A stretch of 64,000 nt of DNA from Janibacter sp. CX7 (GCF_024362365.1 NZ_CP101464.1:2480001-2544000), one strand, 5' to 3'. Positions 1 to 9,081 are shown, counted from the first letter of the stretch. Numbers and translations are program-made. The notes: generated by a model not told the origin, from the letters alone.

Positions 1-326
1 GTCGCGATGCCGCCGTCGTGGCTCAGGGAGATGTGCAGGCGGTCGGCGCCGAGCTCCTCGGCGCGCTCGGCGACGCGGCCGCTGATCGCGAGCACCGGTT
101 CGCCGTGCCGACCCTTGGTGACCTCGACGCCCTGCCAGGGCAGGTCGCCGGGGGTCATCAGGGCCTTGCCGACGGCTTCCTTGGCGGCGAAGCGCGCGGC
201 GAGCGACTGCAGCGGCAGGTCGCGCTCGGCCGCGGTGAAGACGCGGTCGAGCAGCGCGGGGGTGCGCTCGAGCCGCTCGCCGAGGCGGGCGATGTCGACG
301 ACGTCGATGCCGACCCCGACGATCAC
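1..326 (-). CDS. acpS: Holo-[acyl-carrier-protein] synthase, partial (C-terminus beyond left edge)
   Basis: Transfers the 4'-phosphopantetheine arm of CoA to apo-ACP, switching on fatty-acid carrier proteins in the cytosol. About 108 codons are visible and the C-terminal end lies outside the window. The N-terminus reads GVGIDVVDIARL, the family G-I-D-x-x-x-x-R block. It is followed by VFTAAERD, by RFAAKEAVGKAL (the F-x-x-K-E-A block that binds metal and CoA) and by HISLSHDGG near the cut end. The GTG start at 326 is 4 nt past the glmS stop, so the gene is probably translated from the glmS message. Family identification is firm; only the missing end is uncertain. Confidence 0.95.
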   Translation of the reverse strand, partial: MIVGVGIDVVDIARLGERLERTPALLDRVFTAAERDLPLQSLAARFAAKEAVGKALMTPGDLPWQGVEVTKGRHGEPVLAISGRVAERAEELGADRLHISLSHDGGIA

Positions 327-330
327 GAGG

Positions 331-2190
331 TCACTCGACCGTGACGGACTTGGCGAGGTTGCGCGGCTGGTCGACGTCCAGCCCCTTGGCCGTCGACAGG
401 TGCAGGGCGAAGACCTGCAGCGGCACGACGGTGAGCAGCGGCTGGAGCAGCGGCGAGGTGTGCGGCACCCGGATCACCTCGTCGGCGAAGGGCAGCACCT
501 CGTCGTCACCCTCCTGGGCGATGACGAGCGTGCGGGCACCGCGGGCGCGGATCTCCTGGATGTTGGAGACGACCTTCTTGTGCAGCTCGTTGGGGGTGTC
601 CGGGCCGGGGACGACGATGAAGACCGGCTGACCGGGCTCGATGAGCGCGATCGGGCCGTGCTTGAGCTCGCCCGCGGCGAAGCCCTCGGCGTGGATGTAG
701 GCGAGCTCCTTGAGCTTGAGCGCGCCCTCCATGGCGATCGGGTAGCCGACGTTGCGGCCGAGGAAGAGCACCGAGCGGGTGTCGGCCATGAAGCGGGCGA
801 TCTCCTCGACCCGGCCCATCGTGCCGAGCAGGGCCTCGATCTTGGCCGGGACCTCGTGCAGCTCGGCCATGACGGCCTTGGCGTCGTCGGCGTAGGTCTC
901 GCCGCGCAGCTGCGCGAGGTAGAGACCGAGGACGTAGCAGGCGGTGATCTGGGCGAGGAAGGCCTTCGTCGAGGCGACGGCGATCTCCGGGCCGGCGTGC
1001 GTGTAGAGCACGGCGTCGGACTCGCGCGGGATCGTCGCACCGTGCGTGTTGCACACCGAGACGGTGAGCGCGCCGAGCGAGCGGGCGTGGCGCACGGCCA
1101 TCGCGGTGTCGGCGGTCTCGCCGGACTGGCTGATCGAGACGACGAGGGTGCGCTCGGAGACGATCGGGTCGCAGTAGCGGAACTCGTGCGCGAGGGAGAC
1201 CTCGACCGGGATGCGGGTCCAGTGCTCGATGGCGTACTTCGCGACCATGCCGGCGTAGGCGGCGGTGCCGCAGGCGACGATGGTGATCCGGTCGACCTGC
1301 TTGAGCTGGTCCTCGTCGATGCGCAGCTCGTCGAGGACGAGACGGCCGTCGGCGTCGGTGCGCCCGAGGAGGGTGTCGCCGACCGCGTGCGGCTGGTCGT
1401 TGATCTCCTTCTCCATGAAGGTGTCGTAGCCGCCCTTCTCGGCAGCGGCGGCATCCCAGGTCACCTCGTAGGGCTTGCCCTCGGCGGGCGAGCCGTCGAA
1501 GTTCATCACCGTGTGCGAGGTCGGGGTGATCGTGACGATCTGGTCCTGGTCGAGCTCGACGGCCTGCTTGGTGTAGCCGATGAAGGCGGCGACGTCGGAG
1601 CCGAGGAAGTTCTCGCCCTCGCCCAGACCCACGACGAGCGGGCTGTTGCGACGGGCGGCGACGACGGTGTCCGGGGCGTCGGCGTGGACGGCGAGGAGGG
1701 TGAAGGCGCCCTCGAGGCGGTTGACGACCGAGCGCATCGCCTCGGTGAGGTCGCCCGACTCGGCGAAGGCCGCGGCGAGCAGCTGCGCGGCGACCTCGGT
1801 GTCGGTCTCGGAGGTGAACTCGATGCCCTGCGCGAGCAGCTCCTGCTTGAGGGCGTGGAAGTTCTCGACGATGCCGTTGTGGACGACGGCGAGCTTGCCG
1901 TCCCGGCCACCGCGGTGGGGGTGGGCATTTTCGTCCGTCGGGCCGCCGTGGGTGGCCCAGCGGGTGTGACCGATGGCCGTCGCGGCCGCGGGCACGGTCT
2001 CGCCCTCGAGGGCCGAGCGCAGGTTCTCGAGCTTGCCCGCCCGCTTCTCGGTGAAGACCTCGTCACCGGCGACGAGGGCGACACCCGCCGAGTCGTAGCC
2101 CCGGTACTCGAGGCGGGCCAGGCCCTCCATGACGACGTCCAGGGGGCGCGCGCCCGCATCGGGGCCGACGTAACCAACGATTCCGCACAT
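331..2190 (-). CDS. glmS: Glutamine--fructose-6-phosphate aminotransferase (isomerizing)
   Basis: Makes glucosamine-6-phosphate from fructose-6-phosphate and glutamine, the first step towards UDP-GlcNAc for peptidoglycan. The 619-aa protein has the usual length. It begins MCGIVGYVG, with Cys2 as the N-terminal nucleophile of the class II amidotransferase domain (about 2-220), and carries HTRWATHGGP and SETDTEV. Two SIS domains follow (VACGTAAYAG and ISQSGETAD in the first), and the C-terminus is the canonical PRNLAKSVTVE. The open frame extends upstream to 2316, but the obligatory Cys2 fixes the start at 2190. It lies upstream of acpS with a 4-nt gap and is divergent from coaA across 50 bp. 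Confidence 0.98.
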   Translation of the reverse strand: MCGIVGYVGPDAGARPLDVVMEGLARLEYRGYDSAGVALVAGDEVFTEKRAGKLENLRSALEGETVPAAATAIGHTRWATHGGPTDENAHPHRGGRDGKLAVVHNGIVENFHALKQELLAQGIEFTSETDTEVAAQLLAAAFAESGDLTEAMRSVVNRLEGAFTLLAVHADAPDTVVAARRNSPLVVGLGEGENFLGSDVAAFIGYTKQAVELDQDQIVTITPTSHTVMNFDGSPAEGKPYEVTWDAAAAEKGGYDTFMEKEINDQPHAVGDTLLGRTDADGRLVLDELRIDEDQLKQVDRITIVACGTAAYAGMVAKYAIEHWTRIPVEVSLAHEFRYCDPIVSERTLVVSISQSGETADTAMAVRHARSLGALTVSVCNTHGATIPRESDAVLYTHAGPEIAVASTKAFLAQITACYVLGLYLAQLRGETYADDAKAVMAELHEVPAKIEALLGTMGRVEEIARFMADTRSVLFLGRNVGYPIAMEGALKLKELAYIHAEGFAAGELKHGPIALIEPGQPVFIVVPGPDTPNELHKKVVSNIQEIRARGARTLVIAQEGDDEVLPFADEVIRVPHTSPLLQPLLTVVPLQVFALHLSTAKGLDVDQPRNLAKSVTVE

Positions 2191-2240
2191 GGCGGACAGG
2201 CTAACCGCCCGGTGACCGTCTGCTGAAAAGGTGGGACACA
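2191..2240. promoter_or_regulatory. Divergent glmS/coaA promoter region
   Basis: Only 50 bp separate the start codons of glmS (minus) and coaA (plus), so both promoters must overlap here or in the coding ends. AAAAGGTGGGA just before 2241 is a good ribosome binding site for coaA. I see no convincing paired -35/-10 hexamers. Confidence 0.4.
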
Positions 2241-3206
2241 ATGGGGTGCGTGTCCACCGCCGCCACGACGAGCTTGCCCTCCCCCTTCGTCGAGCTCGAC
2301 CGCCAGGCCTGGGCACACCTGCGCGAGAACCACCCCCTCAACCTCGACGAGAGCGACCTCGCCCGCCTGCGCGGCCTGAGCGACCCGATCGACCTCGAGG
2401 AGGTCCAGGAGGTCTACCTGCCGCTCTCGCGCCTGCTGACCTTCTACGTCTCCGCGACAACCCGGCTGCACCGGATCACCTCGACCTTCCTCGGCGAACG
2501 CCCGCCCAAGGCCCCCTTCGTCATCGGGGTCGCAGGCTCCGTGGCCGTCGGCAAGTCGACGACCGCCCGCATCCTGCGCGAGCTGATGCAGCGCTGGCCG
2601 GACACGCCCAAGGTCGAGCTCGTGACGACCGACGGCTTCCTGCTGCCCAATGCCGAGCTGGAGCGGCGTGGCCTGCTCCAGCGCAAAGGCTTCCCCGAGG
2701 CCTACGACCGGCGGGCGCTGCTGCGCTTCGTCTCGGCGATCAAGGCGGGCCAGCCCGAGGTCACCGCCCCGGTGTACTCGCACCTGACCTACGACATCGT
2801 CCCCGACGAGCGCATCGTCGTGCGCCAGCCCGACGTGCTCATCGTCGAGGGGCTCAACGTCCTGCAGCCGCCGGGCATCCGCAGCGACGGGCGCACCGGC
2901 CTGGCCGTCAGCGACTTCTTCGACTTCTCCGTCTACGTCGACGCCAACATCGCCGACATCCGGCAGTGGTACGTCGAGCGCTTCCTGCGCCTGCGCAAGA
3001 CCGCCTTCGCCGACCCCGCGTCCTACTTCCACCGCTACGCCGGGCTCACCGACGAGCAGGCCCGCGCCCGCGCCCTGCACATCTTCGAGACGATCAACGA
3101 GCCCAACCTGCTCGACAACGTCCTGCCGACCCGTGGCCGCGCCACCCTCGTCCTGACGAAGGGGGCGGACCACCAGGTCCGTCGCATCCGCCTGCGCAAG
3201 CTCTAG
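2241..3206 (+). CDS. coaA: Type I pantothenate kinase
   Basis: Phosphorylates pantothenate, the committed step of CoA synthesis. The 321-aa length is typical of the bacterial CoaA family. The P-loop is GSVAVGKST at residues 99-107, preceded by APFVIGVA. The TTDGF motif and the TYDIVPDE and IVEGLNVLQ segments of the type I fold are present. The ATG at 2241 is preceded by an AGGTGGGA ribosome site. CoA made here supplies the phosphopantetheine used by AcpS nearby, although the two genes are on opposite strands. A type III kinase (CoaX) is excluded by the P-loop fold. Confidence 0.97.
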   Translation: MGCVSTAATTSLPSPFVELDRQAWAHLRENHPLNLDESDLARLRGLSDPIDLEEVQEVYLPLSRLLTFYVSATTRLHRITSTFLGERPPKAPFVIGVAGSVAVGKSTTARILRELMQRWPDTPKVELVTTDGFLLPNAELERRGLLQRKGFPEAYDRRALLRFVSAIKAGQPEVTAPVYSHLTYDIVPDERIVVRQPDVLIVEGLNVLQPPGIRSDGRTGLAVSDFFDFSVYVDANIADIRQWYVERFLRLRKTAFADPASYFHRYAGLTDEQARARALHIFETINEPNLLDNVLPTRGRATLVLTKGADHQVRRIRLRKL

Positions 3207-3415
3207 CGCCGCCGGGCCACCGAGCCCGCGTGGTCAGGCACCCATTGCCGGTCCGGCGGGGTGATGGTGACGTCGGCGGCGACAGCGACGGGCGAAAGAT
3301 GGTGTCGGCGCACATCAAGCCGAAGTCAGTCACGACAACCGCCGGCCATCGATGAACGAAGGACTTCGGCGGGCGCCGACATCTTCTTTCGTCCGGCGCC
3401 ATCCAGCCAACGACA

Positions 3416-3447
3416 AAGCCCCCGCGACCTCCTGGTCGCGGGGGCTT
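3416..3447. terminator. Bidirectional hairpin terminator between coaA and the transglycosylase gene
   Basis: A perfect 14-bp stem (AAGCCCCCGCGACC with its complement) encloses a 4-nt TCCT loop, between convergent genes ending at 3206 (plus) and 3461 (minus). The AA/TT ends give short A/T tails on both strands, so it can serve both transcripts. The remainder of 3207-3415 holds nothing I can recognise. Confidence 0.85.
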
Positions 3448-3460
3448 CGTGCTGGGTGGC

Positions 3461-4264
3461 TCAGTACCAGTGCGGGTCGTTGCTGTCCCAGAAGGCCTTG
3501 GCGCCGCAGGGGTCGCCGTAGGAGGTCTTGATGTAGTCCATGCCCCACTCCATCTGGGTGACCGGGTTGGTCTTCCAGTCGGGGCCGGCGGAAGCCATCT
3601 TGCTCGCGGGCAGCGACTGCGGGATGCCGTAGGCGCCGGACGAGGAGTTGGTCGCGCTGTAGTCCCAGTTGCTCTCGCCGATCCACAGGCTGACGAGGCA
3701 GGACCACTGGTCGTCGCCCCAGCCGTACTCGGCGGCGAGCTCCTTGCCGTAGGGCGCGGGGTCGGCCTGGATCGCGGCGATCTCGTCGTCGGTGAACTCG
3801 CGCTCGCTGACCGGCTTGGCCTCCTCCTCCTCGGCCTTGCGCTCGGCGGCGGCCTTCTTGTCCGCGGCGGCCTTGCGCTTGGCCTCGGCCTTCTTCTTCG
3901 CCTCGGCCTTGGCCTTGGCGGCCTTCTGGGCCTCTGCCTTCTTCTTCGCGGCAGCCGTCGAGAGGCGGTCCTGCTCACGGGAGGCGCTGCGGGAGACGTT
4001 GGTCTCGCGGCGGTCGTCCGCCAGGCGCGTGGTGTCGGCCGTCACGGCGTCAACGGCCGGCGCCGACGAGGTCGTCTCGGCGACGGCCTGGGCCGTGGCA
4101 TCGTGCGACGGGTCGCCGAGGGCGACGGTCGCGCCGACCGAGCCGAGCATGGCGACCGCGAGGGCCCCGCCCACGACGGGACGGCGAACGGCGGCGCGCA
4201 GTCGGGCGCCCTTGCTCTCGGCGCGTGCGGCGCCGTGCCTGGGCGTGTAGTCGGTCGACTTCAC
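3461..4264 (-). CDS. Secreted lytic transglycosylase-like protein with Lys/Ala-rich linker
   Basis: Likely a peptidoglycan-cleaving transglycosylase acting outside the membrane. The 267-aa protein has a basic N-terminus and one hydrophobic segment (about 33-53, signal or anchor). A strongly charged Ala/Lys/Glu coiled-coil linker (about 100-165) follows, and then a compact C-terminal domain with SLWIGESNW (putative catalytic Glu) and SSGAYGIPQ, as in SLT-type actinobacterial wall enzymes. The GTG at 4264 is chosen because GAAGGAG lies 8 nt upstream; an ATG at 4282 has no comparable site. The protein ends in NDPHWY. The exact bond cleaved is inferred from the family. Confidence 0.8.
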   Translation of the reverse strand: MKSTDYTPRHGAARAESKGARLRAAVRRPVVGGALAVAMLGSVGATVALGDPSHDATAQAVAETTSSAPAVDAVTADTTRLADDRRETNVSRSASREQDRLSTAAAKKKAEAQKAAKAKAEAKKKAEAKRKAAADKKAAAERKAEEEEAKPVSEREFTDDEIAAIQADPAPYGKELAAEYGWGDDQWSCLVSLWIGESNWDYSATNSSSGAYGIPQSLPASKMASAGPDWKTNPVTQMEWGMDYIKTSYGDPCGAKAFWDSNDPHWY

Positions 4265-4283
4265 GACACCAGCTCCTTCCATG

Positions 4284-4390
4284 AAACAGCCACTCACGAG
4301 GAGTGGCTGCATGCGTGCCGACATCGTCAGGGGATCGACCCGGCCGTTATCTTTTCGAGACCTTAGTCGATGCCCTCGTGAGCGTGCAAA
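4284..4390 (-). promoter_or_regulatory. Leader of the transglycosylase gene with a hairpin near the start codon
   Basis: On the minus strand a hairpin with arms CAGCCACT and AGTGGCTG, followed by TTTC, ends just ahead of the ribosome site. AAAAGATAACG further upstream is a possible -10 region. The hairpin could be an attenuator or simply leader structure. I could not fit a c-di-AMP (ydaO) riboswitch, which is often found before such genes in actinobacteria. Confidence 0.35.
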
Positions 4391-4417
4391 AGCCGGGGTG
4401 TGGATCACACCCCGGCT
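4391..4417 (-). terminator. Rho-independent terminator downstream of phoH (second of two)
   Basis: A perfect 12-bp stem (AGCCGGGGTGTG and complement) with a 3-nt loop. Read on the minus strand it is followed by TTTTG, a classical intrinsic terminator for the phoH transcript. Confidence 0.85.
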
Positions 4418-4429
4418 CCAGCGCGACGG

Positions 4430-4466
4430 GGGGGGTCCGCCGGCTGCACCAGCCAGCGGACCCCCC
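4430..4466 (-). terminator. Terminator hairpin downstream of phoH (first of two)
   Basis: An 11-bp GC stem (GGGGGGTCCGC and complement) with an inner GGCT/AGCC stem, lying 15 nt past the phoH stop and just before the second hairpin at 4391-4417. Tandem hairpins suggest a strong stop protecting the transglycosylase leader from phoH read-through. Confidence 0.75.
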
Positions 4467-4481
4467 TTCGTGCCGGCGGGG

Positions 4482-5864
4482 TCAGACGTCGAGGCCCTCG
4501 AGCAGGTCCGTGACGAGCGCCGCGATCGGGCTGCGCTCGCTGCGGGTGAGGGTCACGTGGGAGAAGAGCGGGTGCCCCTTGAGCGTCTCGATGACCGCCG
4601 CGACACCGTCATGGCGACCAACCCGCAGGTTGTCGCGCTGGGCGACGTCGTGGGTGAGCACGATCTTGGAGTTCTGCCCGATGCGGGACATCACGGTGAG
4701 CAGGACGTTGCGCTCGAGGCTCTGCGCCTCGTCGACGATGACGAAGGCGTCGTGGAGGCTGCGGCCGCGGATGTGGGTCAGCGGCAGCACCTCGAGCATC
4801 TCGCGGTCGATGATCTCGTCGACGACCTCCTTCGACACGAGCGCGCCGAGGGTGTCGTGCACCGCCTGCGCCCACGGGCCCATCTTTTCCTGCTCGCTGC
4901 CGGGCAGGTAGCCGAGCTCCTGGCCGCCGACGGCGTAGAGCGGGCGGAAGACGACGACCTTGCGGTGCTGGCGCCGCTCCATGACCGCCTCGAGGCCCGC
5001 GCACATCGCCAGGGCGCTCTTGCCGGTGCCGGCCCGCCCGCCGAGGCTGACGATGCCGACGTCGGGGTCGAGGAGCAGGTCGAGCGCGATCCGCTGCTCG
5101 GCGGAGCGACCGTGCAGGCCGAAGGCGTCGCGGTCGCCGCGCACGAGCCGCACCTGCTTGTCGGCACCGACCCGACCGAGGGCGCTTCCCTTGGGCGAGA
5201 GGATCTTCAGCCCCGTGTGGCAGGGCAGCTCGGCGGCGGCGAGGTGCTCGACGCGACCGGTCTCGTAGAGGGTGTCGACCTCCTCGGCGCTCATGTCGAG
5301 TTCGGCCATGCCGGTCCACCCGGAGTCGGAACGGCTCTGCTCGTGGCGGTACTCCTGCGCGTCGATGCCCACGGCCGAGGCCTTGACCCGCATCGGCAGG
5401 TCCTTGGACACGACGGTGACGTCGGCGCCCTCGAGGGAGAGGTTCTTGGCGACCGCGAGGATGCGGGTGTCGTTGTCCCCCAGGCGAAACCCGGAGGGCA
5501 GCGACATCGGGTCGGTGTGGTTGAGCTCGACGCGCAGGGTGCCGCCCTCGTCGCCGACCGGGACGGGAGCGTCGAGACGACCGGCGCTGATCCGCAGGTC
5601 GTCGAGCAGGCGCAGCGCGGTGCGGGCGAAGTAGCCCAGCTCGGGGTGGTGCCGCTTGCCCTCGAGCTCGGTGACGACGACGACCGGCAGGACGACCTCG
5701 TGCTCCTTGAAGCGCAGCATCGCCCGCGGGTCGGACAGCAGGACCGAGGTGTCCAGGACGTAGGTGCGAGGGCCTTCGTCGCGCGGCGGGAGCTCCACGG
5801 GGTCGGGCGCGCCGTCGGGCTGCGCGGCAGAGGGGGTGACGGTCTGGGTGATCAGGTCGTCCAC
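4482..5864 (-). CDS. phoH2: PIN-domain/PhoH-family ATPase (PhoH2 type)
   Basis: Fusion of an N-terminal PIN nuclease domain (about 33-165, starting [13 protein letters not shown] with the first acidic residue) and a C-terminal PhoH ATPase. The ATPase has Walker [10 protein letters not shown] at 275-283 and Walker B VIVDEAQ near 376-382. Characterised PhoH2 proteins are RNA helicases with sequence-specific RNase activity; that role is inferred here from architecture. The 460-aa length fits the family. The GTG start at 5864 has an AGGAGG site 8 nt upstream. Tandem terminators follow it. Confidence 0.92.
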   Translation of the reverse strand: MDDLITQTVTPSAAQPDGAPDPVELPPRDEGPRTYVLDTSVLLSDPRAMLRFKEHEVVLPVVVVTELEGKRHHPELGYFARTALRLLDDLRISAGRLDAPVPVGDEGGTLRVELNHTDPMSLPSGFRLGDNDTRILAVAKNLSLEGADVTVVSKDLPMRVKASAVGIDAQEYRHEQSRSDSGWTGMAELDMSAEEVDTLYETGRVEHLAAAELPCHTGLKILSPKGSALGRVGADKQVRLVRGDRDAFGLHGRSAEQRIALDLLLDPDVGIVSLGGRAGTGKSALAMCAGLEAVMERRQHRKVVVFRPLYAVGGQELGYLPGSEQEKMGPWAQAVHDTLGALVSKEVVDEIIDREMLEVLPLTHIRGRSLHDAFVIVDEAQSLERNVLLTVMSRIGQNSKIVLTHDVAQRDNLRVGRHDGVAAVIETLKGHPLFSHVTLTRSERSPIAALVTDLLEGLDV

Positions 5865-6167
5865 GTCGGGCTCCTCCTGGGCGCAGCGCCGGCCGGCGCG
5901 TGCGCGCCTACTCTCCGTGCTGGTGCCGGGACCGGGCCGGTGGCGTGAGCCGGGGCCGGGTCCGGCCCCTCCTGCTGAGCAGCAGCTCCATACCTGAGGC
6001 CTCCCGAACGCGTTGCGGTCTGCAACCCGTCACGGTCAACGTACGACCGCGCCGACGCACGACCGTGCACGTCCGGGGCGTGTCGGCGGCGCGGACGGAG
6101 AAGTTCACGCGCCGGAAACCCACGTCCGTCACACCTGCCCCACGCGCCACTCCTCCCCCTTCGCCCC
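5865..6167. other. Non-coding stretch upstream of phoH
   Basis: About 300 bp with no credible gene. It includes GC-rich inverted segments (GGGCCGGGTCCGGCCC-like) and presumably the phoH promoter. TTGACCGTG on the minus strand is a possible -35 but lacks a matching -10. Open frames crossing it have no family features and I treat them as chance. Confidence 0.4.
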
Positions 6168-6285
6168 AACCCTGCAAAACCCTAGGGTTCTGCGGAGTTG
6201 GCCCGAGGTAACCCTGCAAAACCCTAGGGTCCTACGGAGTTGGCCCGAGGTAACCCTGCACAACCCTAGGGTCCTGCGGAGCTGG
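6168..6285. repeat. Three tandem 42-bp units of CCCTAGGG palindromes
   Basis: Units begin at 6168, 6210 and 6252, each starting AACCCTGCA and containing a near-perfect 24-bp palindrome centred on CCCTAGGG, then GGAGTTGGCCCGAGGT (first two units) or GGAGCTGGC (third). The array lies 20 bp beyond the 3' end of the prenyl transferase gene. The 42-bp period is four turns of B-DNA. Related arrays are at 25852, 40513 and 60208. Confidence 0.9.
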
Positions 6286-6304
6286 CAGGCGGGCGAAGGG
6301 GAGG

Positions 6305-7060
6305 TCAGGCGCCGAAGCGGCGGTGCCGGTCCGCGTAGGCGCGCAGCGCGCGCAGGAAGTCGACCCGGCGGAACTCGGGCCAGTAGACCTCGCAGAAGTA
6401 GTACTCGCTGTGCGCGGACTGCCACAGCAGGAAGCCGGACAGGCGCTGCTCCCCCGAGGTGCGGATGACGAGGTCGGGGTCGGGCTGGCCCTTGGTGTAG
6501 AGGTGCGCGCTGATGTCCTCGACGGTCAGCTCGTCGGCCACGTCGGCCAGGCTCGCGCCCTCGGCGGCCCGGGTGCGCAGCAGGGAGCGGACGGCGTCGG
6601 CGATCTCCTGGCGCCCGCCATAGCCCACGGCGACGTTGACGATCAGCCCCTCGACCTCGGCGGTCTCCTCCTCGGCGCGACGCAGCGCGGCCGCGGTCTG
6701 GACCGGGAGCATGTCGAGCGCCCCGGCCGCGTGCAGCTGCCAGCGCCCGGCGGCGGCGAGGTCGGCGACGAGCCCCTCGATGATCCGCAGCAGCTTGTCG
6801 AGCTCCTGCGGCGGGCGGGTGAGGTTGTCGGTCGACAGCAGCCAGAGCGTGACGACCTCGACACCAGCGTCCTCGCACCACTCGAGGAAGCTGCCGACAT
6901 TGGCCGCGCCGGCACGATGGCCGTCGTCGGCGTTGCCGCCGCGGGCCTTGGCGAAGCGCCGGTTGCCGTCGACGATCATCCCGACGTGGCGCGGCACCGA
7001 GGCCGCGTCGAGCTGGGCCACGAGGCGGCGCTCGTAGGCGGTGTACAGCGGGTTGCGCAC
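6305..7060 (-). CDS. Isoprenyl transferase (Z-prenyl diphosphate synthase, UppS superfamily)
   Basis: Condenses isopentenyl diphosphate with an allylic diphosphate in cis configuration. The 251-aa protein carries VGMIVDGNRRFAKARG (catalytic Asp and structural P), SGEQRLSGFLLWQSAHSEYYF-type C-terminal substrate residues and EVYWPEF. The DGNRR variant and the neighbours match the short-chain Z-farnesyl diphosphate synthase of mycobacteria (Rv1086 type) better than a decaprenyl synthase, but chain length cannot be read from sequence alone. The GTG at 7060 is chosen because AGGAAGGGA lies 8 nt upstream; the frame stays open to 7159 without a better site. Confidence 0.88.
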   Translation of the reverse strand: MRNPLYTAYERRLVAQLDAASVPRHVGMIVDGNRRFAKARGGNADDGHRAGAANVGSFLEWCEDAGVEVVTLWLLSTDNLTRPPQELDKLLRIIEGLVADLAAAGRWQLHAAGALDMLPVQTAAALRRAEEETAEVEGLIVNVAVGYGGRQEIADAVRSLLRTRAAEGASLADVADELTVEDISAHLYTKGQPDPDLVIRTSGEQRLSGFLLWQSAHSEYYFCEVYWPEFRRVDFLRALRAYADRHRRFGA

Positions 7061-7157
7061 TCGCGGGTCCCTTCCTGGCGCGGGTCGTCGCGCCCAACCT
7101 ACCGCCGGTGCGTGTGCCCCCTCACAGGGGCGCTCTCGCGGGGGTCGCGGCATGGTC

Positions 7158-7177
7158 AACCTACGGCTGCGTAGGTT
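7158..7177. promoter_or_regulatory. 20-bp palindrome upstream of hlyIII, candidate operator
   Basis: AACCTACG, spacer GCTG, CGTAGGTT: a perfect inverted repeat ending 12 bp before the hlyIII ATG and about 100 bp from the divergent prenyl transferase start. Its position would block hlyIII transcription or translation. The cognate factor is unknown. Confidence 0.5.
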
Positions 7178-7189
7178 ACCGTCGTCGTC

Positions 7190-7903
7190 ATGGATTCACC
7201 CCGCGCGGAGATCAAGGAGCTCGCCGACGACGTCGGCGAGCACGTCGACGCCTTCGTCGAAGCGGTCAAGCCGCACCTGCGCGGATGGCTCCATCTCGTG
7301 ACCGCTCCCCTCGCCCTCGTCGGCGGCCTCGTCCTCACCTCGATGGCGCCGACCCAGGGCGGGCGCATCGCCGCGATGGTCTTCACCATCACCGCTGGCC
7401 TGCTCTTCGGCACCTCCGCGGTCTACCACCGCGGGCGCTGGGGCGGGCGCCTCGCCGGCGCGCTGCGCCGGTGGGACCACGCCAACATCTTCCTCATCAT
7501 CGCCGGGAGCTACACCCCCTTCGCGCTGATGCTGCCGCGCACCCAGGCGATCACGCTGCTCGTCATCGTCTGGAGCGGCGCGATCATCGGCGTGCTCTTC
7601 CGCGTGCTGTGGGTCGGCGCACCGCGCTGGCTCTACGTGCCGGTCTACGTCGCCCTCGGCTGGGTCGCCGTCTTCTACATCAAGCCGCTGCTGACCCACG
7701 GCGGCTGGACGATCCTCGCCTTCGTCGTCGCGGGTGGCGCGCTCTACACCGCCGGCGCAGTCGTCTACGGCCTCAAGCGGCCCAACCCGTCACCGCGGTG
7801 GTTCGGCTTCCACGAGATCTTCCACGCGCTGACGGTGCTGGCCTTCATCTCACACTTCGTCGCCGCGACGCTCGCCCTCTTCGGGCCGATCGCCAACTCC
7901 TGA
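7190..7903 (+). CDS. Hemolysin III family (PAQR-like) integral membrane protein
   Basis: A 237-aa seven-helix membrane protein of the HlyIII/PAQR family. Diagnostic motifs are SAVYHR after the second helix, WDHANIFLIIAGSYTP in the third, and [19 protein letters not shown] near the C-terminus, which supply the conserved His/Asp metal-site residues. Family members are proposed membrane hydrolases (ceramidase-like fold); no substrate is known here. ATG at 7190. The gene converges on and overlaps by 54 bp the end of the small gene at 7850-8134. Confidence 0.9.
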   Translation: MDSPRAEIKELADDVGEHVDAFVEAVKPHLRGWLHLVTAPLALVGGLVLTSMAPTQGGRIAAMVFTITAGLLFGTSAVYHRGRWGGRLAGALRRWDHANIFLIIAGSYTPFALMLPRTQAITLLVIVWSGAIIGVLFRVLWVGAPRWLYVPVYVALGWVAVFYIKPLLTHGGWTILAFVVAGGALYTAGAVVYGLKRPNPSPRWFGFHEIFHALTVLAFISHFVAATLALFGPIANS

Positions 7904-8134
7904 CGGGTCGGCCTCCGCGTCGGCCTCCCCCTCGTCGGACCCGTCGGCCGCGCGCGTCGCCTTCGTCTCCTCCGCCCGACGCCGGGCCTCCTCGGCCCGG
8001 TCACGCTCGGCGAGGTTGATCCGCCGCAGCCGGGTGAACATGCTGCGCATGAGCAGCCACAGCGCGAGCGCCAGGACGAAGAAGGCGACAAAGGCCCACC
8101 AGCCGGGGCCGACCTCGGTGCTCGGGGTGTTCAC
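7850..8134 (-). CDS. Small single-pass membrane protein coupled to mca
   Basis: A 94-aa protein with one transmembrane helix (about residues 11-30, [18 protein letters not shown]). A basic juxtamembrane segment and a charged, Glu/Ala-rich cytosolic helix and tail follow. The GTG start overlaps the mca stop as GTGA, implying translational coupling. A small conserved protein next to mca occurs at the same place in mycobacteria (Rv1083, from memory). Function unknown. Its 3' end runs 54 nt into hlyIII on the other strand. Confidence 0.7.
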   Translation of the reverse strand: MNTPSTEVGPGWWAFVAFFVLALALWLLMRSMFTRLRRINLAERDRAEEARRRAEETKATRAADGSDEGEADAEADPSGVGDRPEEGERRGDEV

Positions 8135-9081
8135 TCCCACTCCCTCACGGTCGGGGCGGTCCGGGTGTCGTGCACCGCGGTCAGGTCGTTGCGGGTGGCC
8201 AGGGCGTCGGCCTCGGCGAGGCTCGCCGGCACCCCCGCGAAGAGGTCGTCCTCGGGCAGCGAGGTCTCGACGAGGCTGATCGCCAGCTCGTACTCCTCGG
8301 TGGGCCACAGGTCGGCCTGCACGTCGTTGGGCACGGCGAAGAAGAAGCCGTCGGGGTCGATCTGCGTCGCGTGCGAGCGCAACGCCTCGTCGCGGGCGTC
8401 GAAGAAGTCGGAGCACTGCACCCACGTGGTGAGGGTGCGCTGCGGGCGCCCCTCGGCGCGCTTGATCCAGTCGACGAAGGGGGACTCCTGCCCCTTCGCC
8501 ACGAGCGCCTCGTGGAAGGCGTGGATCCGGTCGATGCTGAAGCCGCCGATGTAGTAGAGCTTGAGCGGCTGCCACGGCTCCCCCGCGTGCGGGAAGGCCT
8601 CGGGGTCGCCGGCCGCCTCGAAGGCCGCGACGCTCACCCGGTTGGTCATCACGTGATCCGGGTGCGGGTAGCCGCCGTTCTCGTCATAGGTCGTGATCAC
8701 GTGCGGGCGGAAGCGACGGATCTCGCGCACGAGCGCCTCGGTCGCGACGTCGAGCGGCTCGCGGTAGAAGCAGCCGTCGGGCAGCGACGGCAGCGGGTCG
8801 CCCTCGGGCAGGCCGGAGTCGACGAAGCCGAGCCAGGTGTGCTGCACGCCGAGCGCCGCCTGGGCGCGGGCCATCTCCTGGCGGCGCACCTCGACGATGT
8901 CGCGCTGGATGTGCGGGTCGTCCTTGAGCTTGGGGTTGAGCACGTCGCCGCGCTCACCGCCCGTGCACGTCACGACGAGCACCTCGGCGCCGTCGTGGAC
9001 ATAGCGGGCAGTCGTCGCCGCGCCCTTGCTCGACTCGTCGTCGGGGTGCGCGTGCACGGCCATGAGCCTGAGTGCTTCCAC
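8131..9081 (-). CDS. mca: Mycothiol S-conjugate amidase
   Basis: Cleaves mycothiol S-conjugates of electrophiles and antibiotics to mercapturic acids plus GlcN-inositol, a detoxification step limited to actinobacteria. The 316-aa protein has the zinc-binding HPDD at residues 12-15 (in [13 protein letters not shown]) and HPDH near 146 (GYPHPDH), as in the LmbE/PIG-L fold. The long C-terminal region separates Mca from the shorter MshB deacetylase. The start is the GTG at 9081 ([13 protein letters not shown]) behind a GGGAGG site; the frame is open further upstream but unlike the family. Its presence supports the actinobacterial assignment. Confidence 0.95.
   Translation of the reverse strand: MEALRLMAVHAHPDDESSKGAATTARYVHDGAEVLVVTCTGGERGDVLNPKLKDDPHIQRDIVEVRRQEMARAQAALGVQHTWLGFVDSGLPEGDPLPSLPDGCFYREPLDVATEALVREIRRFRPHVITTYDENGGYPHPDHVMTNRVSVAAFEAAGDPEAFPHAGEPWQPLKLYYIGGFSIDRIHAFHEALVAKGQESPFVDWIKRAEGRPQRTLTTWVQCSDFFDARDEALRSHATQIDPDGFFFAVPNDVQADLWPTEEYELAISLVETSLPEDDLFAGVPASLAEADALATRNDLTAVHDTRTAPTVREWE

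Noticed and set aside
7..2226. Very long open frames antisense to real genes (also 27254-30904, 40603-44889, 18824-21115 and others)
   Set aside because: They mirror glmS, mfd, the PTS genes and cbs/SIP on the other strand. Strong third-position GC removes stop codons from the antisense frame. Their proteins show low-complexity Arg/Gly/Asp composition and no family motifs.
4284..4390. c-di-AMP (ydaO) riboswitch before the transglycosylase gene
   Set aside because: The leader is only about 110 nt after the phoH terminator, and I could not place the conserved ydaO core in it.
5908..6219. A 103-codon open frame on the minus strand upstream of phoH
   Set aside because: It runs through the palindromic repeat, has no ribosome site or recognisable domain and a skewed Arg-rich composition.
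6168..6285. CRISPR-like periodic repeats
   Set aside because: The units are contiguous and entirely repeated, without unique spacers, only two or three copies occur per site, and no cas genes are present.
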